From: Treponema sp.
GTDB taxonomy: Bacteria > Spirochaetota > Spirochaetia > Treponematales > Breznakiellaceae
Assembly (NCBI GenBank): GCA_031256445.1
Contig: JAIRQN010000045.1
Coordinates: 1-40,345 of the forward strand
Length of the DNA: 40,345 nucleotides
Reading direction: 5' to 3'
Below, in pieces: positions 24,216 to 31,688 of the stretch. Made by a program: the position numbers and the translations under genes. A model generated the notes under the pieces. The model did no database searches. It was not told the DNA's origin and was given only the letters and a program-made list of their open reading frames with translations. Every line of letters begins with the position of its first letter. Position 1 is the stretch's first letter.

Positions 24216-25015
24216 TAGAAATTATATTAATCCCTGTCATATGCGTCGGCTCTCTCGCTCTTCTGTTTGGCGTAATTCTCGGCCTGTCCGCAAAAAAATT
24301 CGCCGTACAGTCAGATCCAAAAGTAGACCGCATAATAAGCGTTTTACCGGGCGCCAACTGCGGCGGCTGCGGGTATCCGGGCTGCACTGTTTTCGCCGAG
24401 CGAGTAGCGGAAGGAAAAGCAAGCTACCGCGGCTGTCCTCCCGGAGGCCAGAGCGCCGCGGCGGCTATTGCGAAGCAGATGGGAGTAGACGCGGCTGTGA
24501 CAAGCCGGAAAGCGGCGTATGTCAAATGCGGCGGAACCAACGAGAATATTAAAAGAAATTATATTTATGACGGCCCCAAAAGCTGCGTCTCCGCTTCCCA
24601 GCTTGCCACAGGCGGGAATAAAACGTGCAGATACAGCTGTATCGGCCTTGAAAGCTGCAAAAACGCCTGCCCGTTCAACGCGATAAAAATGGTCGACAGC
24701 ATCGCAGTTGTCATTACTGAAAAATGCAGCGCCTGCGGAAAATGCGTAAAGGTCTGCCCGAAAAATTTAATTGAAATTGTGCCTGACAGAAATACTGTCC
24801 GCATTTTGTGCAACTCAAGAGACAAGGGCAGGCTGGTAAGGGAAAATTGCCGCGTAGGCTGCATAGGCTGCCTTATCTGCCAGAAAGCGTGCAAAGCAGG
24901 CGCGATTACTGTCGCGGATAATATCGCCCATATTAATTATGATAAATGCACTTTGTGCATGGAGTGCGTTCAAAAATGCCCGTCAAAAGTAATTAAGGTA
25001 GCCGAATTTAAATAA
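24212..25015 (+). CDS. rnfB: Rnf complex subunit B, set 2
   Basis: Second RnfB, 267 residues: one transmembrane helix, then NCGGCGYPGC with a later Cys (Cys50, 53, 58, 75) and further 4Fe-4S motifs CRYSCIGLESCKNACP, CSACGKCVKVCP, CRVGCIGCLICQKACK and CTLCMECVQKCP. It is the last gene of the 12-gene unit. Its TAA is two bases from the stop of the convergent chemoreceptor gene, so no terminator fits between them; transcription must end within or beyond mcp, or by another mechanism. Confidence 0.95.
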   Translation: MIEIILIPVICVGSLALLFGVILGLSAKKFAVQSDPKVDRIISVLPGANCGGCGYPGCTVFAERVAEGKASYRGCPPGGQSAAAAIAKQMGVDAAVTSRKAAYVKCGGTNENIKRNYIYDGPKSCVSASQLATGGNKTCRYSCIGLESCKNACPFNAIKMVDSIAVVITEKCSACGKCVKVCPKNLIEIVPDRNTVRILCNSRDKGRLVRENCRVGCIGCLICQKACKAGAITVADNIAHINYDKCTLCMECVQKCPSKVIKVAEFK

Positions 25016-25017
25016 CA

Positions 25018-26904
25018 CTATACCTGAAACCCGTCTGCGATGACCGAGATTTTTTGAATGGAAGACCGCGTATTTACGGCCAGTTCGGAAACTCCCTGCG
25101 CTCCGTTATTGATGTTTTTAATGCCGACGGACATTTCTTCCATTCGGGTCATTATTTCCCCTGCGCTGCTTTGCAGGGCGTCAATTTCCTTTAACATAAC
25201 GGCGCTGCCGTGGCTCATTTCCTTTGAGCCGTCGTTGACCTTTTCCGTATGATCTTTCATCATCCGCAGCGAGTTAATTACCTGGCTTGCGCCGATTTTC
25301 TGCTCGCGTATTGCGTTGTTTACTTCATGAACCAGCTTTCCCGTTTCGTTAATGCGGTTGGTTACATCCGCAAAGGCGGCTGTTGAGGATTCGGAGTCTT
25401 TTACAATAAGGTCAATGGAATCTACAATTTGCTTTAGTTCAAGGCCAATCTTGTGAGACTCAGTCGATGAGTTTATCGCCAGTTTGCGTATTTCATCGGC
25501 GACAACGGAGAATCCCCTGCCCGCGACCCCTGCATGGGCGGCTTCGATAGCGGCGTTCATTGCAAGGAAATTTGTCTGGGCGGAGATACTCGCGATTATT
25601 TTATTTGCTTCCTGCAATGCCTGCGATTGGGTTACGATCTCCATAATACGCTTGGCGCTTTCTTTCTGGATGCTGCTTCCGCGATCCAGGGATACCCCGA
25701 CAGTTTTAAACTGTGACTCCATTCTTTCGGTTACAGAGCTTATTGATGTAATGTTTCCGACCATCTGTTCCACGGCGGCGGACGCTTCGTTCATGCTGGA
25801 TGTCTGAATTGTAATTGAATCATCCAGCGTTTTGATATTATCGGAAATATGCTGCACCGCCCGGGACGATGTGTTAACGCTTTCCATCTGGCTTTTGGTT
25901 TTTACCAGCACCTGTTCAGTCGCTACCGACATCTGCCCTACAGAAGCCGCCATACCGGAGGCGTTTTCTTCCAGCCGGTTCCCCACGTTGATAAGTTCAT
26001 TCTTCCCGGTTTTTATATCATTTATTCCGCCGCATAAATGTTCGCTGAATGAATTCACCATTCCTGCGATTGTGCCAAGCTCATCCACTGAACAGACTGT
26101 TATTCGCCGCCTTAGATCTTTTTGTTCCGAAGAAAGATTTTCCAGTTGTTCAATTATCGAAGAATACAATGTTGAAGCGTTTTTTTTCAGATTAATTGAC
26201 AAAGCGGTGACACAGATAAAAACAATGATGACTGGAATTAAAATCATCCGCCAATTGCCTGCGTTGAAATTGTCAATGTTTCCGCCGGCCTTGCTTACCC
26301 CCAGCAAGGTAACGGAAACGGCGAATATCAGCGCCATTAAAACAGCCGCCATCGGGATAATCATGGCTTTCAATTCCTGCCGTTTTTCCCGGAGTTCATT
26401 CGGATAATTGTAAAAATTCTGCGCTATCAAACTGCGCGAGACAAGACCGTCGCTTACGACATAGATAAATGTTCCTACCAGCATGCCGAAAGCCAGAGAC
26501 GCAAGAAAAAGAGGTCCCTGCATACCATCATGGATGGACAGGTATCTTTTATTGGCGTATACGCTGCCCAAAAAAGCGGCGTGAATCAGCACGTTAAGGC
26601 CGATCATTTTTATCGGCACCGCGCCTATTCTTTTTAGACGGCTTACAAAATCATCTTCCGGGTTATTCCCTGACTCCGTTTGTTTAAAAAAAGACGCGCT
26701 GAAGCATTTTGAGTTTCGTCCAAGAATAACAGAATAAGCGGTAAGAAAAACCATGCCCGGAATGCCGAGTTTAAAAATTAGCTGCGAAAAAGTTAAATCA
26801 AAATAAATTAACAACAGAAAATCCGCCGTTATCATGCTTAACCCGGTAAGGAGAACAAGCGCTAAAAATGATAATTGAAAGTTGTTCTTGTTTGTACTTT
26901 GCAT
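25018..26904 (-). CDS. Methyl-accepting chemotaxis protein with membrane-embedded input
   Basis: A 628-residue chemoreceptor. The first 240 residues or so hold about six hydrophobic segments without a long periplasmic loop, so sensing probably occurs in or at the membrane or through partners. A HAMP-like linker follows (SSEQKDLRRRITVCSVDELG), then the long MCP coiled coil with its highly conserved hairpin tip (ISAQTNFLAMNAAIEAAHAG, about residues 430-475) that binds CheW and CheA. A C-terminal CheR-binding pentapeptide is not seen. AAGGAG precedes the ATG. It is convergent with the rnf operon with two bases between stops. The ligand is unknown. Confidence 0.9.
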   Translation of the reverse strand: MQSTNKNNFQLSFLALVLLTGLSMITADFLLLIYFDLTFSQLIFKLGIPGMVFLTAYSVILGRNSKCFSASFFKQTESGNNPEDDFVSRLKRIGAVPIKMIGLNVLIHAAFLGSVYANKRYLSIHDGMQGPLFLASLAFGMLVGTFIYVVSDGLVSRSLIAQNFYNYPNELREKRQELKAMIIPMAAVLMALIFAVSVTLLGVSKAGGNIDNFNAGNWRMILIPVIIVFICVTALSINLKKNASTLYSSIIEQLENLSSEQKDLRRRITVCSVDELGTIAGMVNSFSEHLCGGINDIKTGKNELINVGNRLEENASGMAASVGQMSVATEQVLVKTKSQMESVNTSSRAVQHISDNIKTLDDSITIQTSSMNEASAAVEQMVGNITSISSVTERMESQFKTVGVSLDRGSSIQKESAKRIMEIVTQSQALQEANKIIASISAQTNFLAMNAAIEAAHAGVAGRGFSVVADEIRKLAINSSTESHKIGLELKQIVDSIDLIVKDSESSTAAFADVTNRINETGKLVHEVNNAIREQKIGASQVINSLRMMKDHTEKVNDGSKEMSHGSAVMLKEIDALQSSAGEIMTRMEEMSVGIKNINNGAQGVSELAVNTRSSIQKISVIADGFQV

Positions 26905-27123
26905 TTCAAATACTCCTTCTTATTCCTTATTAAGGTCGATTACAAGCAGCGTCAAGCCGCAATATCATCAACAATTGTAGTGCACGATGAAATAATATTC
27001 AACAGATTTTTATTATATTCACAGCAAATTCGTGTTGCCTCTTTAATTATAATTTCTATTATGCGCTTCTCCCTGCCGGTCAGTCGGCTATAATCTGCTG
27101 GCGGATATAGGAGAATGGCTGGC

Positions 27124-27250
27124 AAAAAACCCGTCAAATAGCAGGGTTTCCGGTCTATGCAGACGGTAAAACAGCACCCGCCGCGCGGCAACACATACAG
27201 CGGCTCAGGTGAGTTCCCGGAGTATTTGCGGTTGGTACCCATTCATTATT
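27124..27250 (-). ncRNA. Candidate small RNA of about 127 nt (unidentified)
   Basis: The gap 26905-27307 has no supported protein gene. On the minus strand a promoter (27285-27257) would start a transcript near 27250. It is GC-rich with several small hairpins, for example GTCT/AGAC around 27163-27152, and ends in AAACCC (27149-27144), an 11-base loop and GGGTTTTTT (27132-27124), which looks like a modest intrinsic terminator. I compared it by eye with SRP, 6S and common riboswitch cores and found no match. The remainder, 26905-27120, shows nothing I can name. Confidence 0.3.
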
Positions 27251-27256
27251 GATGAA

Positions 27257-27285
27257 ATTTTACCGGCTTATTGCCATAAAATCAA
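27257..27285 (-). promoter_or_regulatory. Promoter for the candidate small RNA
   Basis: On the minus strand TTGATT (27285-27280), a 17-base spacer and TAAAAT (27262-27257), just downstream of the stop of the small membrane protein gene. The -35 box is identical to that of the promoter at 2829. Confidence 0.45.
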
Positions 27286-27307
27286 GTTTTCACACGGGTG
27301 CGGGAAG

Positions 27308-27745
27308 TCAGTGATTATGACTTTCCGCCGGAGATGCTTTATTTGCTCTTGGAAAAACACTGCCGTGTCCGTGGCTGTCTTTCCATTCTTCCGGAATATT
27401 AAGGGAATCATTAATTATCCATCCGACTTCCGTGTTTCCATTGACGTTAAACGAAATTACAGTTCTGTCATTTACTTTTGCTTTTGTATATGTCCCGTTT
27501 TTACTGACATTATGCGCCAGGGCGGCGGTAAATTTTCCGTCGTTGAACAGCTGTACCGTCTGCCCGTGGTAACTGTAAATTTCCGTATTCCTGCTCCTGT
27601 TTAAAAATACAATTAACCCTGACGCTATAATTATTAATATTGCCGCGCATACGCATAACAGCCTGATTTTCTTCTGCTTTGACTTTTTTATCGCGATTTC
27701 TTTTTTCTGTTTTTTTGCTTTTGCCTTGATCCAGTTTTTAGACAT
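27308..27745 (-). CDS. Small single-pass membrane protein of unknown function
   Basis: A 145-residue protein. The first 27 residues are very basic (many Lys), followed by one transmembrane helix at about 28-48 and a soluble domain of about 95 residues, predicted to face the periplasm by the positive-inside rule. The soluble part contains TEIYSYHGQTVQLFNDGKFT, NGTYTKAKVNDRTVISFN and GWIINDSLNIPEEWKDSHGH. It has no cysteine in that part and no recognisable catalytic motif. TAGGGA lies six bases before the ATG. I do not recognise the family. The candidate small RNA lies directly downstream on the same strand, and palindromic repeats flank the upstream side. Confidence 0.6.
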   Translation of the reverse strand: MSKNWIKAKAKKQKKEIAIKKSKQKKIRLLCVCAAILIIIASGLIVFLNRSRNTEIYSYHGQTVQLFNDGKFTAALAHNVSKNGTYTKAKVNDRTVISFNVNGNTEVGWIINDSLNIPEEWKDSHGHGSVFPRANKASPAESHNH

Positions 27746-27767
27746 AATTTTTCCCTAAAATTATTGA

Positions 27768-27799
27768 AGTTGTTCTATAACTGAGGTTATCGAACAACT
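27768..27799. repeat. Palindromic repeat, family A, copy 1
   Basis: A hairpin with a 14-base-pair stem (one mismatch) and loop TGAG. Its right arm, GGTTATCGAACAACT (27785-27799), is the exact reverse complement of the left arm of the copy at 30796. Confidence 0.7.
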
Positions 27800-27863
27800 A
27801 CCTTAGAATTTACGGCATTTTCGCAGCCTTTAGGCGAGAATATGCATCGGACTAAAGTCCACG

Positions 27864-27898
27864 ACTTGTTCGGCAACTAACCGAGTTGTCGAACAAGT
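27864..27898. repeat. Palindromic repeat, family A, copy 2
   Basis: A hairpin with a 15-base-pair stem (one G-T pair) and loop AACCG. GACTTGTTCGGCAACT (27863-27878) is the exact reverse complement of 30813-30828. A short palindrome, GGACTAAAGTCC, lies at 27849-27860, between the two copies. Confidence 0.7.
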
Positions 27899-27945
27899 CA
27901 ATTGTAATCCGTAATGGAATTTTTTACAATACATTAAGGTTAATC

Positions 27946-29676
27946 ATGAAAATACTCTGGCGACTGGCAAAAGAAGCGGTAAGGTACAAGGGATGGCTGC
28001 TGTTATCAATTTTCGGGACGCTGTCATTGACAGTGGTTAATTTAACCGCTCCGCGGATTATGGCTTCGATGACCGGGCTTGTCGCAGCGGGAATGAATCC
28101 GGAAAGATTCAAAACAGTTATGTGGATGGCGGCCTCTCTGCTTGGGCTGTTCCTTCTGCGCATCCTGTTCCGGTTTTTAAGCAGCTACTGTTCGCACAGG
28201 GCGGCATGGCGGCTCGTCCTTGAACTGCGCATGAAAGTTTACAACGCGATTCAGTCGTTTTCCATGGATTACTTTCACAACAGGCAGACAGGCGAACTGT
28301 TAAGCCGCGTAATGAACGATGTCGCTACCTTTGAACTGATTTACGCCCACATCACTCCCGACATTATTACAAATTTTGTTACTCTTGCCGGCGTGACAAT
28401 TATCCTGTTCAGCATAAACCCCAACCTCGCACTGATTACATGCATCCCCGTTCCTTTTATCCTGGTATCGGGGTGGTTTTTCAGCAAAAAGGTGCGCCCG
28501 AATTTTCAGAAGATGCAGAAGTCGCAGGGGGAACTTTCAGCGCAGCTTCAGGATAATTTTTCCGGCATACAGGAAATACAGGCTTTTGGACGGCAGAAAT
28601 CAGCATCGGTAAAAGTGTTAAACAAGGGCGAGGATTTTACGCGCAATATGCTACGCGCCTTAAAACTAAGCGCCATTTTTCATCCCGGCGTTGAATTTCT
28701 TACCTCTCTGGGCGCTGTAATTGTTGTCGGTTTCGGCGGGTATCTGGCGTACAGGAATCAGCTTTCTGTGGAAGATATAGTGGGGTTTCTTTTATACCTT
28801 GCGCTCTTTTACGCGCCCATTACCGGCCTTGCCCAGATGATGGAATCGGCGCAGCAGGCGTTTGCCGGAGCGGAGCGCGTAATTGAAATTCTGGACGCTC
28901 CCCAGAGCATAAAAGACAGTCCCGGCGCGCGGCCAACGGGAAAAGCCGATGGGCGCATAACGTTTGATAATGTCAGCTTTTCCTACATAGAAAATACCGC
29001 CGTGCTGGATAATGTGTCTCTGGAGATAAAGCCGGGGCAGATGGCGGCGTTTGTCGGTGCGACAGGCGTTGGCAAAACGACGCTGAGCCAGCTTATTTCA
29101 AGGTTTTACGATCCAGTCGGCGGAAAGGTTTGTCTTGACGGAATCGATCTTCGTGAAATAACGCTGGACAGCCTTCGCAGCAACATTTCGGTTGTTTTGC
29201 AGGATACATTCCTGTTTAACGGGACTATCGAAGAAAATATCGCGTTCGCCAGGCCGGACGCCGCGTTTAAGGAAGTTGAGTCATCCGCGCGAACAGCAAG
29301 GATTCATGACGACATTATGGCGATGCCTGACGGTTACAACACGCAGGTAGGGGAGCGCGGCGTCAGGTTGTCCGGGGGCCAGAAACAGCGGATTGCCATC
29401 GCCCGCGCGGTGTTATGCAAAGCGCCTGTTCTGATTCTTGATGAAGCGACCGCTTCTGTGGATGTCCGCACCGAAGCGCAGATTCAACAGGCAATAAATG
29501 AAATCGCCGGAACCCGCACAATAGTAACAATCGCGCACCGCCTTTCCACAGTGCGTAACGCCGATATTATCTTTGTTTTTGAAAAAGGACGCATAGCGCA
29601 GCAGGGCAGCCACGCTGAGTTAATTGAAGCAGACGGCCTGTACCGCATACTGTGCCGGGCGCAGGAAAACCAATAA
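27946..29676 (+). CDS. ABC exporter, fused membrane and ATPase domains (MsbA/MdlB-like)
   Basis: A half-transporter of 576 residues: an N-terminal six-helix exporter domain (about 10-310) and a nucleotide-binding domain with Walker A GATGVGKTT (371-379), Q-loop VVLQD, signature LSGGQ (475-479), Walker B VLILDE (495-500) and His531. It would pump lipids, drugs or peptides out of the cytoplasm as a homodimer; no partner half-transporter is adjacent. I start at ATG 27946, which has AAGG six bases upstream. A reading 20 codons longer begins with TTG inside palindromic repeat copy 2 and is rejected. The next gene encodes a lipid-kinase-like protein with its own promoter. Confidence 0.9.
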   Translation: MKILWRLAKEAVRYKGWLLLSIFGTLSLTVVNLTAPRIMASMTGLVAAGMNPERFKTVMWMAASLLGLFLLRILFRFLSSYCSHRAAWRLVLELRMKVYNAIQSFSMDYFHNRQTGELLSRVMNDVATFELIYAHITPDIITNFVTLAGVTIILFSINPNLALITCIPVPFILVSGWFFSKKVRPNFQKMQKSQGELSAQLQDNFSGIQEIQAFGRQKSASVKVLNKGEDFTRNMLRALKLSAIFHPGVEFLTSLGAVIVVGFGGYLAYRNQLSVEDIVGFLLYLALFYAPITGLAQMMESAQQAFAGAERVIEILDAPQSIKDSPGARPTGKADGRITFDNVSFSYIENTAVLDNVSLEIKPGQMAAFVGATGVGKTTLSQLISRFYDPVGGKVCLDGIDLREITLDSLRSNISVVLQDTFLFNGTIEENIAFARPDAAFKEVESSARTARIHDDIMAMPDGYNTQVGERGVRLSGGQKQRIAIARAVLCKAPVLILDEATASVDVRTEAQIQQAINEIAGTRTIVTIAHRLSTVRNADIIFVFEKGRIAQQGSHAELIEADGLYRILCRAQENQ

Positions 29677-29684
29677 CAGCCCCA

Positions 29685-29713
29685 TTGACCTATGTGAATT
29701 TTGCGCTGATAAT
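29685..29713 (+). promoter_or_regulatory. Promoter of the lipid-kinase-like gene (predicted leaderless)
   Basis: TTGACC (29685-29690), a 17-base spacer and GATAAT (29708-29713), only five bases before the ATG at 29719. No ribosome site is present in between. Confidence 0.5.
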
Positions 29714-29718
29714 TAAAT

Positions 29719-30792
29719 ATGGATCTTTCATTTGTTCAGTCTCTGACAGGGATATGTGAACGTTCATTAATTGCTCCAGGACGTCCTTTACATTGTACGA
29801 TTATCGTTAACCCGGCGGCGGGAGGGTTTACAATCCCCGCGAGACGAACGGATAATCTTCGTATTCTGGGCGAATACCTTCAAAAAGCGCAGTCAAATCC
29901 GCAAAGACCGATTCATAAAACGATGAATGTGGTGCTGACCGAAGACAAAGATTCGGCCGGAGATACAATCAGGTTATTGATTAAAAGAGCTGAAAAGGAT
30001 CCTGATCCTTTTTATTTAATCATCAGCGCGGGCGGAGACGGTACCCACAGCGAAATAATGTACGCTCTTTATGGAGCGTCTCCCGGTGTCAGATCGAATA
30101 TTGCCCTGCTTCGTTTCCCGATGGGAACCGGAAATGACGGCGTTAATAACGCTACTCTGGAAGATTCCCTTGATATGCTCATTAAGCCTGTTCATGTTGA
30201 ACTTGCTTCCGCTGTGCAACTGACGACATCTCCTGACGGTCCTGCGTGCAAAGCGGGGCCGTACCTGGCTTTTAATATTCTTTCTGCAGGGCTGGACGCT
30301 TTCGTCACCCGCATGACCAACAAAATGAAGGGCAGAGTTCCCGGCGATTCGTATAAATTATGGGTGGATATCGCAGCTTTGTTCTACGGCTGTTTTTATA
30401 AAGTGGACTATCTTGATGTGCGCGCTCTTGACGGCGAAAACAGGGAAGTTCTTTCGTTAAAAGAAAAAATGCTGCTGCTGGCAATGGGCGTATCAGGTAA
30501 CAGAACATACGGTTCGCAGCAGAAAATTCTGCCGAATGAAAAAAATGTCTGCGGAATAAAGCAGATGCCCCTGCGGCGCAAAATGGTTCTCAAGAAACAG
30601 GTAGCCCTTGGCAAACACGCCGATAACCCCGAAGTAGTAAATTTTAACGCGCGCCGGATTGAATTTTCCGGCCGTCACCCAATCCTTGCGCAGATGGACG
30701 GCGAGACGATTCTCCTGCAGCCGGAAGATTTTCCCGCCGCAATGGAACTTACGCCTCCTGTAATCCCGCTTCTTAAACTGAACAGTAATTAA
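29719..30792 (+). CDS. Diacylglycerol-kinase-family protein
   Basis: A 357-residue member of the DAGK catalytic family, which phosphorylates diacylglycerol, sphingoid or related lipids with ATP. IIVNPAAGG at residues 28-36, the nucleotide-binding SAGGDGTHSE at 103-112 and LRFPMGTGNDG at 131-141 are the family signatures. The C-terminal half is less typical. No Shine-Dalgarno sequence precedes the ATG, and a promoter abuts it. It follows the ABC exporter gene after 42 bases, and repeats of both families lie directly downstream. The actual lipid substrate is unknown. Confidence 0.82.
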   Translation: MDLSFVQSLTGICERSLIAPGRPLHCTIIVNPAAGGFTIPARRTDNLRILGEYLQKAQSNPQRPIHKTMNVVLTEDKDSAGDTIRLLIKRAEKDPDPFYLIISAGGDGTHSEIMYALYGASPGVRSNIALLRFPMGTGNDGVNNATLEDSLDMLIKPVHVELASAVQLTTSPDGPACKAGPYLAFNILSAGLDAFVTRMTNKMKGRVPGDSYKLWVDIAALFYGCFYKVDYLDVRALDGENREVLSLKEKMLLLAMGVSGNRTYGSQQKILPNEKNVCGIKQMPLRRKMVLKKQVALGKHADNPEVVNFNARRIEFSGRHPILAQMDGETILLQPEDFPAAMELTPPVIPLLKLNSN

Positions 30793-30795
30793 TAG

Positions 30796-30827
30796 AGTTG
30801 TTCGATAACCTGAGTTGCCGAACAAGT
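30796..30827. repeat. Palindromic repeat, family A, copy 3
   Basis: An imperfect hairpin. Its left arm, AGTTGTTCGATAACC (30796-30810), matches copy 1 inverted. Its right arm, AGTTGCCGAACAAGTC (30813-30828), matches copy 2 inverted, so this copy looks like a composite. It begins four bases after the lipid-kinase stop. Confidence 0.65.
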
Positions 30828-30839
30828 CCAGTGAAGGCA

Positions 30840-30873
30840 TCCGAAGATGTTTTCAAACTTTTCGGACACCGCC
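30840..30873 (-). repeat. Dispersed hairpin repeat, family B, copy 2
   Basis: TCCGAA (30840-30845) pairs with TTCGGA (30861-30866). The minus strand from 30873 to 30858 reads GGCGGTGTCCGAAAAG, identical to 13672-13687. It lies between convergent genes, as copy 1 does. Confidence 0.6.
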
Positions 30874-30887
30874 TCTTGGCAGGGTTT

Positions 30888-31688
30888 TTACCTCAACAAT
30901 GTTTCATAGCTGAATTTTCTGAATAAGCTCTTTAAAATAAATACTGCTATTACCGCCATTGCCGCGCCCAGTATCAGAAATATATGAATACCCATCATCA
31001 TAATTCCGGTAAACTGCCCCATTATCAGTAAAAGAACCGGCAGTATAAGCATTAAACAGCTCTGCTGGGCTTCTTCGGATGTTTTTGCTTTTGCCGAATT
31101 GCGCACAATCAGACTGATGGAGATAAGCGCCGCCGCAGGAGAAACAAGAAGCATCATAATCAGCCAGTTTATATCGGGTAAAATAACAGCGCCATTGAGA
31201 ATTAAAAGCAGCGTTTCTGTCACAACCAGCATAATGATAAATGAAAAGACAGATACTGCCATGCCCAGCAGGAACGAAGCGAATATTTTCGCGTTAAATA
31301 TTTCTTTTAACGTCAGGGGGCAGTAGAGCAGGGTTTCCAGCGTCTTCTTGTCTTTTTCTCCCACAAACGAAGAAGCCGCCATGACGGTAGAAACCATAAT
31401 CGGAATTAAAAGGAAAAAAAGCGGCATCATATAATTTATGTATAAACTGATTAACGTATCCGCGGTATTTTCCGGCGCGGGATCAATTTTTGCCGATTCC
31501 AGCAGCTTGAGCATCTTCATCATGTCCGCCGAATCGGCCGGCGACAGTAAAATTACCAGAATAAAAATAACCGGAAGCGCAACCGTCATAATCAGCGGAA
31601 CAATTATCAGCACATAGAAAACATCCCTGTTGGCGGTAATGTTGTTAATGTCTTTTTTAATAATTGCCAGCTGCATTTTATTGATCAT
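30888..31688 (-). CDS. ABC-2 type permease (NatB-like)
   Basis: Membrane subunit of an ABC exporter, 266 residues, with about six transmembrane segments: the first at about 25-48 (DVFYVLIIVPLIMTVALPVI), then a short extracytoplasmic loop, and five more after KDKKTLETLLYCPLT, the usual coupling region of ABC-2 permeases. It overlaps the upstream ATPase gene by 11 bases and has AGGAGA before its ATG. NatAB-type pairs export Na+ in some bacteria, but many relatives have other substrates, so the substrate is left open. Confidence 0.8.
   Translation of the reverse strand: MINKMQLAIIKKDINNITANRDVFYVLIIVPLIMTVALPVIFILVILLSPADSADMMKMLKLLESAKIDPAPENTADTLISLYINYMMPLFFLLIPIMVSTVMAASSFVGEKDKKTLETLLYCPLTLKEIFNAKIFASFLLGMAVSVFSFIIMLVVTETLLLILNGAVILPDINWLIMMLLVSPAAALISISLIVRNSAKAKTSEEAQQSCLMLILPVLLLIMGQFTGIMMMGIHIFLILGAAMAVIAVFILKSLFRKFSYETLLR

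Noticed and set aside
26952-27242. 96-residue minus-strand ORF in the gap before the chemoreceptor gene
   Set aside because: No ribosome site or recognisable family, and it begins near the predicted start of the candidate small RNA.
27124-27250. SRP (4.5S) RNA identity for the candidate small RNA
   Set aside because: It contains TGCTGTTTTACC and CCGGAAA but lacks the conserved GGAAGGAAGC/GGUCAGG core.
27886-27945. TTG start 20 codons upstream for the ABC exporter
   Set aside because: It falls inside a palindromic repeat and lacks a ribosome site; ATG 27946 has AAGG at good spacing.
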